Origin: Vitis vinifera
Lineage: Eukaryota > Streptophyta > Magnoliopsida > Vitales > Vitaceae
NCBI RefSeq assembly: GCF_030704535.1
Contig: NC_081807.1
Location: 2,025,001 to 2,089,000, forward strand
Length of the DNA stretch: 64,000 nucleotides
Direction: 5' to 3'
This document shows, one piece after another, positions 1 through 11,023 of the stretch (its first letter is position 1; each line of letters starts with the position of its first letter). The notes under the pieces were generated by a model. It did no database searches. It saw only the letters and a program-made list of their open reading frames with translations, and had not been told where the DNA came from. Position numbers and translations under genes: made by a program.

Positions 1-1943
1 CAAACGAAACTTTTATATATTTTTATATCAAAAGTGTTTTCATTTGATAATAGTGTTGGGAAGCTTATTTAGAAAGTACCTTTTTAAAAGAATTTGGAAA
101 TAGGTTTAACAAACTTTGATTAAAAAAAAGTTTTTTTATTTAAAATTTACTCTTTATTATTTTTCATCAAAGAGCCTATTTTATATTTAGACCTAAGGTG
201 ATGTTTGTTTTTTTAATTAAATAGAAAAAATTAATAAAATTTAATTTTTTTTATTTAATTAAATATAACTTGTTGATATTAACTAATATAACTAAACTGA
301 ACCTATTAATAATAAATTCGTTTTAATTATATTAGTGGGTTATAACTTATTTTAAACTGAATAGAAAAAATTAAATATTTTAATTTTTTTCTATTAAGTA
401 AAAATACAAACATTACTTATCTTTTTTATTCGATAATATTAATAAATTTTTAAATATTAATTTAGGTAGTGACATTAGAATTTTAATATTTTTTGTTTTA
501 ATAATTTGTCAAGAGATGAGGTGTCAGTTTTTTTTATTATTGCAAGAGAAATTTGTAATTAAAAAATTTTGGATGATAAACCAGTAGACTACACAATTAT
601 TATTAAATAGATTTGTTTATTGGCCCAACAGTTTTGGATAGACTATTAAATACGTTTCCACAGCTACAAGTTTTGTCCTCTTATAATTCAAAGAAAGAAA
701 ACTTTAGCATCATGTTCTGTTGTTTGGTTGAAGGGAAAAAGAAACGAAATAAAAAAAACAAGACTTGGGTTTTTGGTTTTTTTCTTTGTGTTCTTTTCTT
801 CTTTTCATAAAGGTTTTGAATTTTCGTAATTGGGTTTTGACTAACTTGATCATTGTGAACCAAATTTTTATTTAATTAATTTTTTTTTAAAAAAATAATC
901 AAATTATTTGAAGGTTTTGAGCAAGTCAATTTTACCTTGATTCATATGAGTTTCAAGTCGTGTAAGATGGTTTGGTCACCCGTTCTTTTTTCTATAAATA
1001 TTATCCGTTTTAAGTCAGAATCAGAAACTTCTTTCCTTACTCGATCCAAGCTCATGATAAGACCCCTAATTATTTACAATTTATAGGGTGATTAATTAAA
1101 ACTGCTTTGACCAATTATTTGTTGATTTTGTTGTTAATTAGTGTTAGAGTTTGATGATTCGAATTTTATTTGATCTAACTTGAAAAGCTTGCAATGCAAT
1201 ATATGTGATGAAATTATAAATATGAGATTTTTTGGAGGATTTGTGGTGGTAGCGATATGGACGTGTTTTGTTAATTACTTTGATACACACACATATATAT
1301 ATATATATAATCGCTCGCAATTCCCTCATCTTGTACCAATATTTTGATATAGTGGATTTCCTTTTCCTATGCTTGTGGTTTTTCCCACCTAGGGCTTTCC
1401 ACGTAAATCTATGTTCTTATTCCGTTTTTTTATTGCCCATTCTCCTTATTGTGTAACAATTAGTTTAAATTTAATGTCTTTTAGTTTAGTATTTATCCTA
1501 GGATTATTGTTCAGTTTAAGGTAGTTAGCTTACAGTTAGTCACATTTGAGTGTTGGGCTTTGGATTGACCATGGTGAGCTTGACCCCAGGGTTTGGGGTG
1601 TCACATCTACTGAACCAGTACCTTGAAGCTTAGGCTCATCTCCTCATTTTTTTGGATGACCAAGGCTTGGAGCTCAGCTGTTCTGTTGTGAACCTTTTTT
1701 TGGATGGATCCATGTTTCAATCATCCATGACTTTCTGCCATGCTGGGTTGTCTGCAAGAAAACCTCAGATTTGGGTAAGCAACAAGAAGAAAAGAAGTGG
1801 AGAAACTCTGAAAAATGTGGTGGATTCTGAACCCAAGATGAAACAGATTAATTTCATTACTCCTGTGATACAATAAATACATGGATGAAGAGATGTTTAC
1901 ATCGTGTTAATTACCAAAGAAAATGTTTTTGAAACTACTCTGG
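1..1943. other. AT-rich intergenic DNA
   Basis: No gene recognised. Short open frames are low-complexity and mutually antisense. The stretch holds a degraded MITE-like inverted repeat (about 197-416) and a short TA microsatellite near 1294-1311. The part from about 1500 to 1943 is less AT-rich and lies just downstream of the PPR gene's stop codon, so it may include that gene's 3' UTR. Confidence 0.6.
197..416. repeat. Degenerate MITE-like inverted repeat
   Basis: The left end (AAGGTGATGTTTG then an AT-rich arm ending ATAGAAAAAATT) is the imperfect reverse complement of the right end (AATTTTTTTCTATTAAG ... CAAACATTAC) over about 36 bp. TAA on the left and TTA on the right would suit a PIF/Harbinger-type 3-bp target site but are not identical. 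No coding capacity. This looks like a decayed non-autonomous DNA transposon. Confidence 0.45.
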
Positions 1944-4352
1944 TCACCAATAATCTCCACATGAACAATGCCCACCATTGAAGTGGTGAAAGATCTTTGA
2001 ATCCCTGACTATTATCTCTCTTTTAGTTGTCTCTGAAATCCTCTTTGCAAATCTATGGCAAGCTTCACATATTCTAATGTTTTTTCTTACAAGAACAGGG
2101 TTTCCAATAGTTGTTGAGATCAAGCCAAAGCAAATTGCTAACCTCAAACTGTGACTTTTTGCTGAGTTTGCTCTTTTTTTCTCCAAATCAGATGGTCTGA
2201 ACTTGGTGAGACTATGAACATAAACATCTTCTCCTATCTTCTTTGAGATGATATCTAACACATCATAGACCATGTTGATTTCATTGTCGGACCGATCTTG
2301 ATTCACGAACCTGAAAGTCTTACTACTGAGGTCAACCACACTACATCCAACTGATTTTTCTAATCCCTCTTTCTTCATGTGAAATTTAATCCGCTCCACA
2401 TCTTCCCACCTCCCCGCTTCAGCATACATATTAGAAAGCAAGACATAACAACCAGTATTGTCGTGTTCCAGGGATAAAATGTGCTCAGCTGCAATTTCAG
2501 CTAACTCTACGTCTCCTTTGTTTCTACTTGCAGTCAACAAAGATCCCCATATTCTGGCTGTGGGAGCCAGTGGCATTTCTTCAATGAAATTCTTGGCATG
2601 GTCAAGATTCCCGGTGCGACCAATAAGATCAAGTATACAACCATAATGCTCTATTCCCGGATTGATATTGTAGTCCCTTTTCATTGAATTGAAGTATTCC
2701 CACCCTTCATTGACCAAGCCAGCAACACTACAAGATAATAACAAGGAAACAAAAGTACTGCCATTAGGTTCAAAGCCCTTTTCCCTCATCTCAGAGAACA
2801 ATTCAATGGAAATTCTCCCGAACCCATGAATGGCATAAGCCATAATGACCGTGTTCCATGAAATGACATCCTTAAAAGTCATCCTATCAAAAATTTCCCT
2901 TGCTCTCAGGAGATTCCCACATTTTCCATACATAAAAACAATAGAATTAGAGACAAAGGTATTTGAATCAAGCTTCAATTTCGTGACATAACCATGAATT
3001 TGTTCTGCCTCTCTCAATGAGGCTAACTCGGCATAGGCGGGCAGGATGCTAGCAATTGTAGTTGCATCTGGTTTAAGAGTCTTGTTGCAAAGATCTTGGA
3101 ACAGTGTCATGGCCTTCCTGTTCTCCCCATTTTTCGTATAAGAAGCGATCATGGCATTCCAAGATATCAAATTCCTTTCATTCATTTGACCAAACAAACA
3201 TTCTGCTGGTTTCAGCTTTCCGCACTCTCCATACATATCTACCAGAGCGGTCTCCAAGACCAGATGAGGGAGAAACCCATTTCTAATTGCAAAGCCATGA
3301 ACAGATTTACCCAGCAAGATTGCTTCTAACTGTGCACAAGGAGGGAGCAAGTTTATCATTGTAATCCAATCAGGATGCAATTTTCCACCCTCCTGCATCT
3401 TTCTCACATAAGCAAATGACTCAAAGGATTGTGCATTTAGAGAATATCCACCTATCATAGCATTCCATGCCACAATGCTTTTATCAGTAATTTGATCAAA
3501 CAACCTCTCTGCATAATCCATCCTACCACATTTTGCATACATGTCTACCAGTGATGTCTGAACCATGACATCCAATTCAAGCCTACTTCGCATCATTTGG
3601 CAGTGAATTTCCTTCCCATTTCGCAGAAAACCCTCAAGCGAACAAGCACCAAGTATGCCAATCACACTGAACCTATCCAGTTTAATACCAGATGCTTGCA
3701 TTTCACGAAAACACGACAGTGATCTCCAACCATCCCCAACTGAAACGTACCCACTAATCATAGAATTCCAAGAAACCAAGTCCCTAACAGGCATTTCCCG
3801 GAACACCATCTCCGCAGACTCAATACACCCAATCTTCGCATACATAATAATAAGTGAATTCCCAATATAAATATCCAAATCCAACCCACTCTTAATCACT
3901 TTCCCATGAACCCTCTCTCCTTCTGCCAAATCATACAACCCACCACACGCCTTTATCACAAACGGGTAAGTGAAATTATCACCTCTAACCCCTCCGAATT
4001 CCATTCTATGGTAAAAATCAACCGCATCCCAAAACAATCCATTATCAACAAACCCTCTAATCATCACATTCCAAATGAAAGTATCACACTGACGCATATT
4101 CTCAAACAGGTCGAGTGCATTCTTCATGTACCCACGTTCCACATACGAGGAAAGAGCTCTAGTGAGCGAGACACTGTTTCGTTCAACCAAAAACGATTGA
4201 TTTCTCTTACTTCGGGCTGTTTTGAAGATCCGTGGCTTCAGTATTAGGTCAGTGTCCGGGTTTGTTTGTGGGGTTCGGGCTCGTTTTTCCCTCGAAGCGT
4301 TTCTGGGTCGTTTGGAATTGTAGAAGTAGGTGTGAGGGAAGGTTGAAGCCAT
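1944..4352 (-). CDS. DYW-class pentatricopeptide repeat protein (At4g35130-like)
   Basis: Single-exon 802-residue organelle RNA-binding protein of the PLS-DYW subfamily, the family that specifies C-to-U editing sites in plastid and mitochondrial transcripts. The first ~50 residues are basic and Ser/Arg-rich, fitting a transit peptide. From about residue 60 a run of P, L and S repeats follows, with typical cores such as [13 protein letters not shown] and [13 protein letters not shown], then an E region from about 560 and a DYW domain ending in CSCGDYW. Zinc-ligand motifs CEACH and [11 protein letters not shown] are present, but the position of the usual deaminase HSE reads HSL (codon TTG), so the catalytic glutamate appears to be missing. 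Overall sequence resembles Arabidopsis At4g35130 from memory. The start is the first ATG of a long open frame and places the basic leader correctly. Confidence 0.93.
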   Translation of the reverse strand: MASTFPHTYFYNSKRPRNASREKRARTPQTNPDTDLILKPRIFKTARSKRNQSFLVERNSVSLTRALSSYVERGYMKNALDLFENMRQCDTFIWNVMIRGFVDNGLFWDAVDFYHRMEFGGVRGDNFTYPFVIKACGGLYDLAEGERVHGKVIKSGLDLDIYIGNSLIIMYAKIGCIESAEMVFREMPVRDLVSWNSMISGYVSVGDGWRSLSCFREMQASGIKLDRFSVIGILGACSLEGFLRNGKEIHCQMMRSRLELDVMVQTSLVDMYAKCGRMDYAERLFDQITDKSIVAWNAMIGGYSLNAQSFESFAYVRKMQEGGKLHPDWITMINLLPPCAQLEAILLGKSVHGFAIRNGFLPHLVLETALVDMYGECGKLKPAECLFGQMNERNLISWNAMIASYTKNGENRKAMTLFQDLCNKTLKPDATTIASILPAYAELASLREAEQIHGYVTKLKLDSNTFVSNSIVFMYGKCGNLLRAREIFDRMTFKDVISWNTVIMAYAIHGFGRISIELFSEMREKGFEPNGSTFVSLLLSCSVAGLVNEGWEYFNSMKRDYNINPGIEHYGCILDLIGRTGNLDHAKNFIEEMPLAPTARIWGSLLTASRNKGDVELAEIAAEHILSLEHDNTGCYVLLSNMYAEAGRWEDVERIKFHMKKEGLEKSVGCSVVDLSSKTFRFVNQDRSDNEINMVYDVLDIISKKIGEDVYVHSLTKFRPSDLEKKRANSAKSHSLRLAICFGLISTTIGNPVLVRKNIRICEACHRFAKRISETTKREIIVRDSKIFHHFNGGHCSCGDYW

Positions 4353-4971
4353 CTTCAGCTGGTTTGGAGTTCGAAATTTTCAGGCACTGGAGAAGTAGCC
4401 GTTGGAATGCAAAACCTGCAAATCCATGGGTGGTGATTTCTCCATTTTTGGCGGGTGGAGTATTACCGTTAATTCTGGTAATGTGTCCGGCAAGAAACAC
4501 CTCTCTCAACTAATAAAAATGGGTTTTACTTTTTATTTTACATCTATTCTATTCCTTTTTTTTTAAAAAAAAAAAAATTCTTTAATTGTATTAAAAATAC
4601 ATATATATTACAAATTTTTACAATTTATTTTTATGAGAAGTAAATCTTTTTATTTTATATGTATTAAAAAGAAAAAATGAAAATTAAGTTAAATTATTAT
4701 TATTTTAATTTTTTTTTCCAAATCTATTTTATTAGGAACAGAGGAGGTTCTAGAAAAATATTAAAAAATGATTTTATTTAGATATATAAATAAAAAAATA
4801 TTTTAAAAAATATGAAAAAAAAAAAAAGAGTTTGACAAAAATGTATTCCATCATAATTTAATTTTTTTTCCCCATAACTTTTCCACAAATAACTAAACAA
4901 ATTTATTTTTAATAAATTTTCTTTATTTTCTTTTCCTTCAAACTTTCTTGGAAGCATATATATAACCTTTA

Positions 4972-5270
4972 GTTTATGTTTGGTGTGTGAGAAATTTAAA
5001 GGAAAATATAAGGAAAAGAAATAAAAAAACAGATAGAAGAAAAACAAATAAAAAATAGATTTAAAACTAATGATTATTTATAAATATTACTTCAAAATCT
5101 TTTTACTTATTTTAATTATTTCATATAAAAATTAAATAATTTAAAAATATCGAAAATTTTAATTAATTTTAATTATATTTGATTTTTTTTTCTAATAAGA
5201 TAATCAAATATTAAAAAAATTGTTTTTCTTAATATTTTTTTTTTTAGTACTTTCTCGAATTCAAACACCA
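4972..5270. mobile_element. Degraded Tourist-like MITE copy
   Basis: The left end (TTTATGTTTGGTGTGTGAGAAA-like) and internal blocks (ATTAAATAATTTAAAAATA, then TTTTAATTATATTTGA) match the intact element at 48966-49291 in the same order. The right end is a weak inverted copy (CTCGAATTCAAACACCA). Non-coding. Boundaries are approximate because both ends have diverged. Confidence 0.5.
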
Positions 5271-5399
5271 GTAATAAGATTTCAAAAAATTCTTTAAAAA
5301 TATTGTTTAGAAAAAAATTCACATCATAAAATTCAGAATAGCCTGGCATCGAGACCCAAAATCAGCTTCTGTGGGAGAAGACTGAGCCTTGCAGAGCCA

Positions 5400-5753
5400 T
5401 GTGTCTGACATATAAGTCGATGGCCGTCTCCGTTTATCCATGGTCTCCATGGCCGGCTGGTTCAGGTATGCATACTTGCCCTTTGTCCACTGCACATGTT
5501 CACATTTTCAGTAAGAGAGGCAATAAATTTTTATATAAACTATTACCCCGAGTCAAAAGTCATTATTAATTTTAGCATAAACTCAATATTCTTCAAACCG
5601 TTTAATATTTGCTACATCATCAAACTCTTTTCTATCAACCCTCGTCTCTTTTGTTGCTTTAATTCAGAAAGTGATGAAAGAGGAAAAGATATGGAGCATC
5701 AGGCAGCTCCGCAGTGGCATGACCATGGCTCCTCGTCTGCTAATCCAACCTAA
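5400..5753 (+). CDS. Possible two-exon short reading frame
   Basis: Tentative. An ATG at 5400 opens a frame (MCLTYKSMAVSVYPWSPW) to a good donor, TTCAG|GTATGC, at 5466/5467. A pyrimidine-rich tract ending TTAATTCAG at 5668 is a good acceptor, and the next exon continues in phase (ESDERGKDMEHQAAPQW) to a TAA at 5751-5753. That would be about 50 residues. The segment is less AT-rich than its surroundings. I recognise no domain. It may be a fragment of a lost gene or chance, and transcript data would be needed. Confidence 0.25.
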
Positions 5754-7087
5754 CTTTCAAGCTATGACCATGCAGTTGATTTTAACAATTCTGGTTAATC
5801 TCTATACTTCATGAATCAAAATCTGCAGGATGGAGGGGCCAATGGGCAAGTATTGACTCGTTGGTGCGGAAAAATAGGCATGAAATTATGAGTCATGTGC
5901 TTGTTTTGTCGCTCATGTAACGTATTACTCGATGGTGACATTTTCGGTTGTGTTCAACTACCCAATTCATAATCAAAAGTTTAAAGGATTCTTTTTCGAA
6001 ACGGTGAGAAAATGGACTACCAATCACCTCCTGCCACACGTACAAAACACTAAGAAATGTTGTGTCGCAGATGCCAAGAATAAATGTAGGTGTCGGCGTA
6101 AGAAACATTTGGGCTAAATAAAACTAATTTAGATTTAGTGGACTTTTGTTATGTTTTGTAAAAGGCAAAAGGCAAGCGCTTTCTTTATAGGAAGGTTTCC
6201 CATCACGTCTCTTCTTTTAAGAGGCGAGCGTTTAATAGAAAGATTCCCTTCTTAAAACAGAAAGTCTTGTATTCAAGATAACACGAATATTCATTTACTC
6301 GTTAACATGGGTACCCATGTTAGCAAGAGTATGACCCTTAAATCGAAAAAAATGAACAATTCCTATGAGTAATTTAAGTAATTTTTCACATATATATATT
6401 AACTAACATGGCCATAATGCTAAATAATCAGTATTAATTAGTACTTTCATATCGTCGCATGATTCTTCTACACATAAATCACAATAAAATAGGTGATTTT
6501 GAAGGGTTAAGCACATGCTATGTCGTTAGACTAGACGGGAAGCAAAATTGTCATTAACCAAATAGTGATGCTATTTCATGTAAGTAACCTTTATACATAC
6601 TTTTCTAAAAAATACAAAAAATAAATGTTTTTAATATTTAAAAAATCATATTTACCCCGTGAATAAATGTCCTTAATTTTCTTTAAAATTGCATAATGTA
6701 ATACCAAATATTTGAGAAAAAATGCATTAGCGATATCTTGTTTTATATCGATCTCGCTCTGATGTATATAATCTCATTCTTTTATAATTTGATATCATTA
6801 TTTGCATCTTTATCCAATGATCTAAATTTTATAACCCAATGGGTGACCCTTCCGTAGCTTAAACTTTTTTCCTTAGAGAGATAATAGATGACTGCAGAAA
6901 TCAAACTAAGCCCTAAAGGTCAGGTTACATTTCTGATAAGATGGTGATCATTTTCTCATGAAATGAAATGTACGTAGAGGTTACAATGGAAACACATGCT
7001 AAGTATACTATAAACATTGGTTTATAATTACTGAATTGATGATGATCATTTTGTTTTGAAATGAAACCGAGATATCCTTTTGGCATA

Positions 7088-7465
7088 TCAAAGCTCCTCA
7101 GGGATGCTATGGAGTGCAGGCCTCCATGAACTCCGGCGGCTTCTGTTAGATTGGTTGCCTCTTAAAACATGCTTTCTTCGAAGAAGATTCAGGCGTTGTT
7201 CTAACGACGGGGATGGTTGATGGGCACTGCTTTTGCCACCTCTCATCACTTCAAGCATCTGCTTTAGGTCTTGTTTCTTTACTACAATCTTCATCCTCAA
7301 CACCCCATCTTCATCACTATGGGAAACAACATGACTTCCTCCATTCACTTGGGCTATGGCTTCCAGCAGACTGCCCTTCACACCCTTTTGCCCCATTGCT
7401 CTCCAAAGACGAAGCTCTTTCTTCTGTGAAGCCTTCCCTTCTGCAGCCCTCAATCCCATCTCCAT
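7088..7465 (-). CDS. Small plant protein of unknown function
   Basis: Single-exon frame of 125 residues, rich in Lys, Arg and Ser, with no signal peptide or membrane segment. The middle (DGVLRMKIVVKKQDLKQM) reads like a short beta-strand/helix unit. The C-terminal part is basic and ends in RRSSWRPALHSIPEEL, which recalls the tail of plant DUF4228/PADRE-type stress-induced small proteins. That assignment is tentative. A strong TATA box sits 42 bp upstream of the ATG, implying a very short leader. The frame is much less AT-rich than its flanks, which supports a real gene. Confidence 0.65.
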   Translation of the reverse strand: MEMGLRAAEGKASQKKELRLWRAMGQKGVKGSLLEAIAQVNGGSHVVSHSDEDGVLRMKIVVKKQDLKQMLEVMRGGKSSAHQPSPSLEQRLNLLRRKHVLRGNQSNRSRRSSWRPALHSIPEEL

Positions 7466-7506
7466 TTTCTTCTTATCTGACCTAAAAGCTCTGGTACCAT
7501 TGAGCC

Positions 7507-7514
7507 TTTATATA
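7507..7514 (-). promoter_or_regulatory. TATA box of the small unknown gene
   Basis: On the minus strand this reads TATATAAA, 42 bp upstream of the ATG at 7465. With the usual ~30-bp spacing transcription would start near 7478, giving a leader of only about 13 nt, or a start at the second Met (residue 3). Confidence 0.55.
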
Positions 7515-8312
7515 GAAATGGCACCCACCTAAGGATCGTAATAGAAACAGTTTCGGAGTGAAACCTGGGACCCCAGATATGAAAAATGGCAGCATTTGAC
7601 TTTGTTGGAAGATTTCCGAAAAACCCCATTCACCCAGCTCAGAGATCAGTAGTAGACATGAGAAGTTTAACAGAGTCAATGAGGAGCTTAATGTAAATGG
7701 ATGAGGGCTAGGGCTCATTTGTCTAAAGATGGAGATCCGTGTTTGTACTGTTAAGCTAAGTTAGTAGCTTTTCTTGATTAGTTTATTGACTATACAATGA
7801 GTTTTCATCACATTCTCTGCATTTATATCAAGTAATGGGTCCAAATCTCACCGCCTCCTCACATGGAAACCCGATCTTTACGCAGGAATAGCTGAAGAAA
7901 CGCGCATACTTGAAAGGTGGGGGACTGTTTATAATATCTGAGATTGGTTAAGTATTTGGTAATGGCAGTGGACATTTCATGGAAAACTAGAAGTTGCCAA
8001 TAAAGAATGGTGAAGAATAGGTGGCATTCCTCAAGAAAATATGGTGGGTGAGAGGAGTTGGAACCTGATGCCAGAGGATCATAGGCCAAATGTGAACGAC
8101 AATGGTTGAGTTCTAATTAAATTTCCTAGTTCTAAGGTTTTATATAATGGGTTTTGTCACCTGATACCATTCATTCCTCCATTTCTCAGTTTGGTTGCAT
8201 TTGATAATTGATATCAGCTTGAAATATATTGCACCATATCCTAACAACTTAAGCTTCTAAGAAAAATGAAAGCTCAAGGTTGTGTATTTTCATATGCGTT
8301 GTCCGTACATAA
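7515..8312. other. Intergenic region left of the tandem duplication
   Basis: Upstream DNA of the small gene. Moderately AT-rich; no gene, RNA or repeat recognised. It ends where similarity to the second duplicated unit begins. Confidence 0.5.
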
Positions 8313-8599
8313 ACGGGTATGGATTCTGTTTATTTCTCATCTATTTATCTGTGATCCATATCTATGAATTTTTGTATTTTACACGTATGTTTGTGTCTAC
8401 TTGTGTTTGAAAAGGAGTTTTTTTGTGGGTATAAATGAGGACTCCTTTTCAAAACACATATATGATTTTTTTTGGTAAAGTACAAAGCAACATCTATTAT
8501 TAATATTTTTATAAAATTAAGAATACTTATACATCATATTTTTATCCAAAATCGATTCAAGTAACCGGGTTTGAGATCTAAAGACAAAAAATACAAATG

Positions 8600-8720
8600 G
8601 AGATACCCTTTGGCTTAGGTGGCAAGGTCCCAAGACAACTGCCATGAATTTAAGTCCTAATGTTTGAATGCCTTTCACCTATTTACCCACAGCAAGAAAA
8701 AAACATAAAAAAAACAACAT
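8600..8720 (+). repeat. Possible tRNA-derived SINE remnant (unit A)
   Basis: GGCTTAGGTGGCAAGG resembles an A box, and GTTTGAATGCC about 50 bp later resembles a B box, followed by an A-rich stretch. The unit B counterpart is near 13559-13680, so the insertion predates the duplication. No target-site duplication could be read, so the identity is uncertain. Confidence 0.3.
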
Positions 8721-9647
8721 TACAGTAACACTAACGAAACAAAGAATAAAGAGAACAAAATTTGGGATTCTTCAAAACAGAGTACTTTGGATAGGAAGCA
8801 AGGGTGTGATGAGAGCTTTAAGTCAAGGAAAGGATCCTTTGCAATTTAAAACTACCAATTGACTTAAAAAGGTACCTGTCTCATGGGCAACCTTCTTTGG
8901 ACTGAATAAACTGAGAAAAATAAATAAGCTCCCAATTGTTCCAGGACGCATTTGAGAAAGTTACATTATTTAGGTATCCACTGATCTAAATGCTTCAGCC
9001 ATTATGGACCTGTTTCATGGACAACCTCCTTTTTGAATTAAGACTTACACCACTCATAAAGCAACTCTAATACTATGTTAGCTACCAATTGATCTAAAAG
9101 TTTTTAAGTTGTAAGTTGTTAGGTAATGGATCAATAATATATATCAAACTTTTATAGGCCAAACCCAAGACCAGGCCTCAGGAATGCCACAGCAGTAAGT
9201 GACTCCACACTGGTATTTCAAGCTCAGAGGCCAGCAGCTGCGCTCTGTACTATACCAAGTTGTGTTCCCACTTCAAGTACCTAGTAATGAAGGCCAAATT
9301 GCAGGGCCAATGGAGGGTTAAAGATTAAGGCTTCCCTTAACCCTTTTCTCCCGGTTAGCCTGATGGAAAGGGCCTCTCTCAGTTTCTTCAAACCCCATGC
9401 GATGATTTTGAAGGGGGGGAGTGCATCAGACTGGAGCTGAAGCTTTTGCTTCAACCATCTTTCATATTGCAACCCTCACAAAATCTCAGAAAAGAACAAG
9501 GAAAGGGAAATTTCATTCTCAAGTTACTTTCAATATCCCTTGTTTTTTTCCCAGATTTCAATGAAACCTAAGCCTCTCAACTCAAATAAAAAACCAAATG
9601 AAGCACACACAACTCCTTTAAATGACTGACCCCTTAAATTTCTATGG
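8721..9647. other. Non-coding part of duplication unit A
   Basis: No gene recognised. The motif ACCAATTGA(T/C)CTAA with nearby 'CATGGGCAACC' or 'CATGGACAACCTC' recurs about three times (near 8858, 8975 and 9085), suggesting an old internally repetitive element. The same copies occur in unit B. Confidence 0.4.
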
Positions 9648-10174
9648 CTACACTGGGGCATCTTTGATGCGTTTTCTTGTGACCTGAACTCCCTGGTATT
9701 TCAAGATCTCTCTAACAAGCTCACCTTTACCAGAACCCACGTATCTTCCATAGATTTCACTCTCTGACAAACAAGAATGTAGGAACTTCAGCGACATTCA
9801 TGTCCCTCAAGAACTGCATGCAGTTATCATTCTCATCACCGTTCATCCTTGCAAAAATAATTGTCTGCCATCTGCCTTGACAGCTTCAGCGCAGTTGGAT
9901 ATACCTTCACACAAGGACCACAATGTTTCAAGCCCACATCAAGCACTATGAGCTTATGGTCGACATCATGATCTCCTATTAGCTTCTTGATGTCTTCTCT
10001 GCAGTGCAGCTGTGCCACAGAAGAATAGTTATCTCTATAGTATGATACGTCTCGCATGAGTTCATTAGGGCCGATTCCTTCCTCATGGATCTTTTCCATG
10101 CTCTTATATAAGCTAAAATGTGGAACTTTCTCAATTCTTTCTCTTGCAAAGTTCTCTAGTCTTGTCTGATTCAT
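9648..10174 (-). pseudogene. CDSP32: CDSP32-like thioredoxin pseudogene, unit A (5' truncated)
   Basis: Matches the C-terminal two-thirds of plastid thioredoxin-like CDSP32 (drought-induced 32-kDa stress protein, with two thioredoxin folds, which reduces partners such as peroxiredoxins). Recognisable blocks are [34 protein letters not shown] (active-site CGPC kept) and, in another frame, MQFLRDMNV and GRYVGSG. Relative to unit B the coding start and first ~125 codons are gone. A 2-bp loss near the 'QMAD' segment and a 1-bp loss near 'LFVRE' shift the frame. The remaining frame also reads past unit B's stop to a TAG at 9648-9650. Host gene relic; no product expected. Confidence 0.85.
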
Positions 10175-10197
10175 CCCCAGTTACTAGGAGGAACTGG

Positions 10198-11023
10198 ACA
10201 TCGTTGCAAGTTTCGATTAAGCTCCAGAACAACAGAAGTGTGAAGTTGAGTGGGTGGAATATACTTAAAAGTAGAGAGTAGAAGGCAGTAAAGGGACAAG
10301 GACAAAATGGATTTGAATGGGCAGGAGGGAATGAAAAATCACATCCACTTGTTGGGTTTGTGGTTCATGTTATCCACAATACACTTCTCCTCCCACCGAA
10401 CTTATGATAACTTCCTGTTATCCACACATCAGATTTTCTAGGCAGACCCTTGTTGTCATTTTCTTTCCCTTTCTTTCAGGGGCCACTAGCACTATATCTT
10501 ATACCTTTGGATAGTGCTATGCGTTGATCTACCGTTAGGTTTCAGTTCAAGTGATTAAGAAAGATAGTAAAGTGTGTGATAAAGATAAGGACCCAAATAT
10601 GAGTTCAGCTCACTTCCTCTAACATAGTCCTCAAGTTCTAAGATTTGCTCAGAATATTCACAGGAGAAATCCAAAGAAACATCGTCAAATGGTGAATCTC
10701 ATTCACTTTTCTACAAACAAAGCACAAAATTTGAATACAGAATATAAGATCAAAGCTAAGTTGAATACCTGTAACAACAAGCAAAGATGTCGCATAGCCT
10801 TATGGTTTGTGTTGATACAAGCAATTGGATCATATCATATACGCATAAAAAAACCCAGTATCTTAATAGCTAGCTTAGGAGAGTTTCTTGATAAACAGGG
10901 TCTATAAAACAGGAGCAATATCAAATTTCTCTATCACTGTCAAACAGACACAATGGGCAAACACTGTAAACAAAATTCAAAGCATCAGTATTCAAGAGAG
11001 TACATTTCTCCAGCAAAGGAGCA
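10198..11023. other. Spacer between pseudogene and F-box gene, unit A
   Basis: Aligns with unit B about 15507-16297. Includes the former upstream DNA of the thioredoxin-like gene and the 3' flank of the F-box gene. No further gene seen. Confidence 0.5.

Larger units (their letters stand above)
4353..7087. other. AT-rich intergenic DNA with MITE relic
   Basis: Mostly poly-A/T-rich sequence. It contains a degraded Tourist-like MITE (about 4972-5270), a possible two-exon short reading frame (5400-5753) and a perfect 20-bp palindrome (6303-6322). The part next to 4353 is less AT-rich and is the likely promoter and 5' UTR of the upstream PPR gene. No other gene recognised. Confidence 0.55.

Noticed and set aside
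613-1456. Several 60-75-codon open frames near the left edge
   Set aside because: Low-complexity AT-rich sequence on both strands, with no protein-like composition or splice context.
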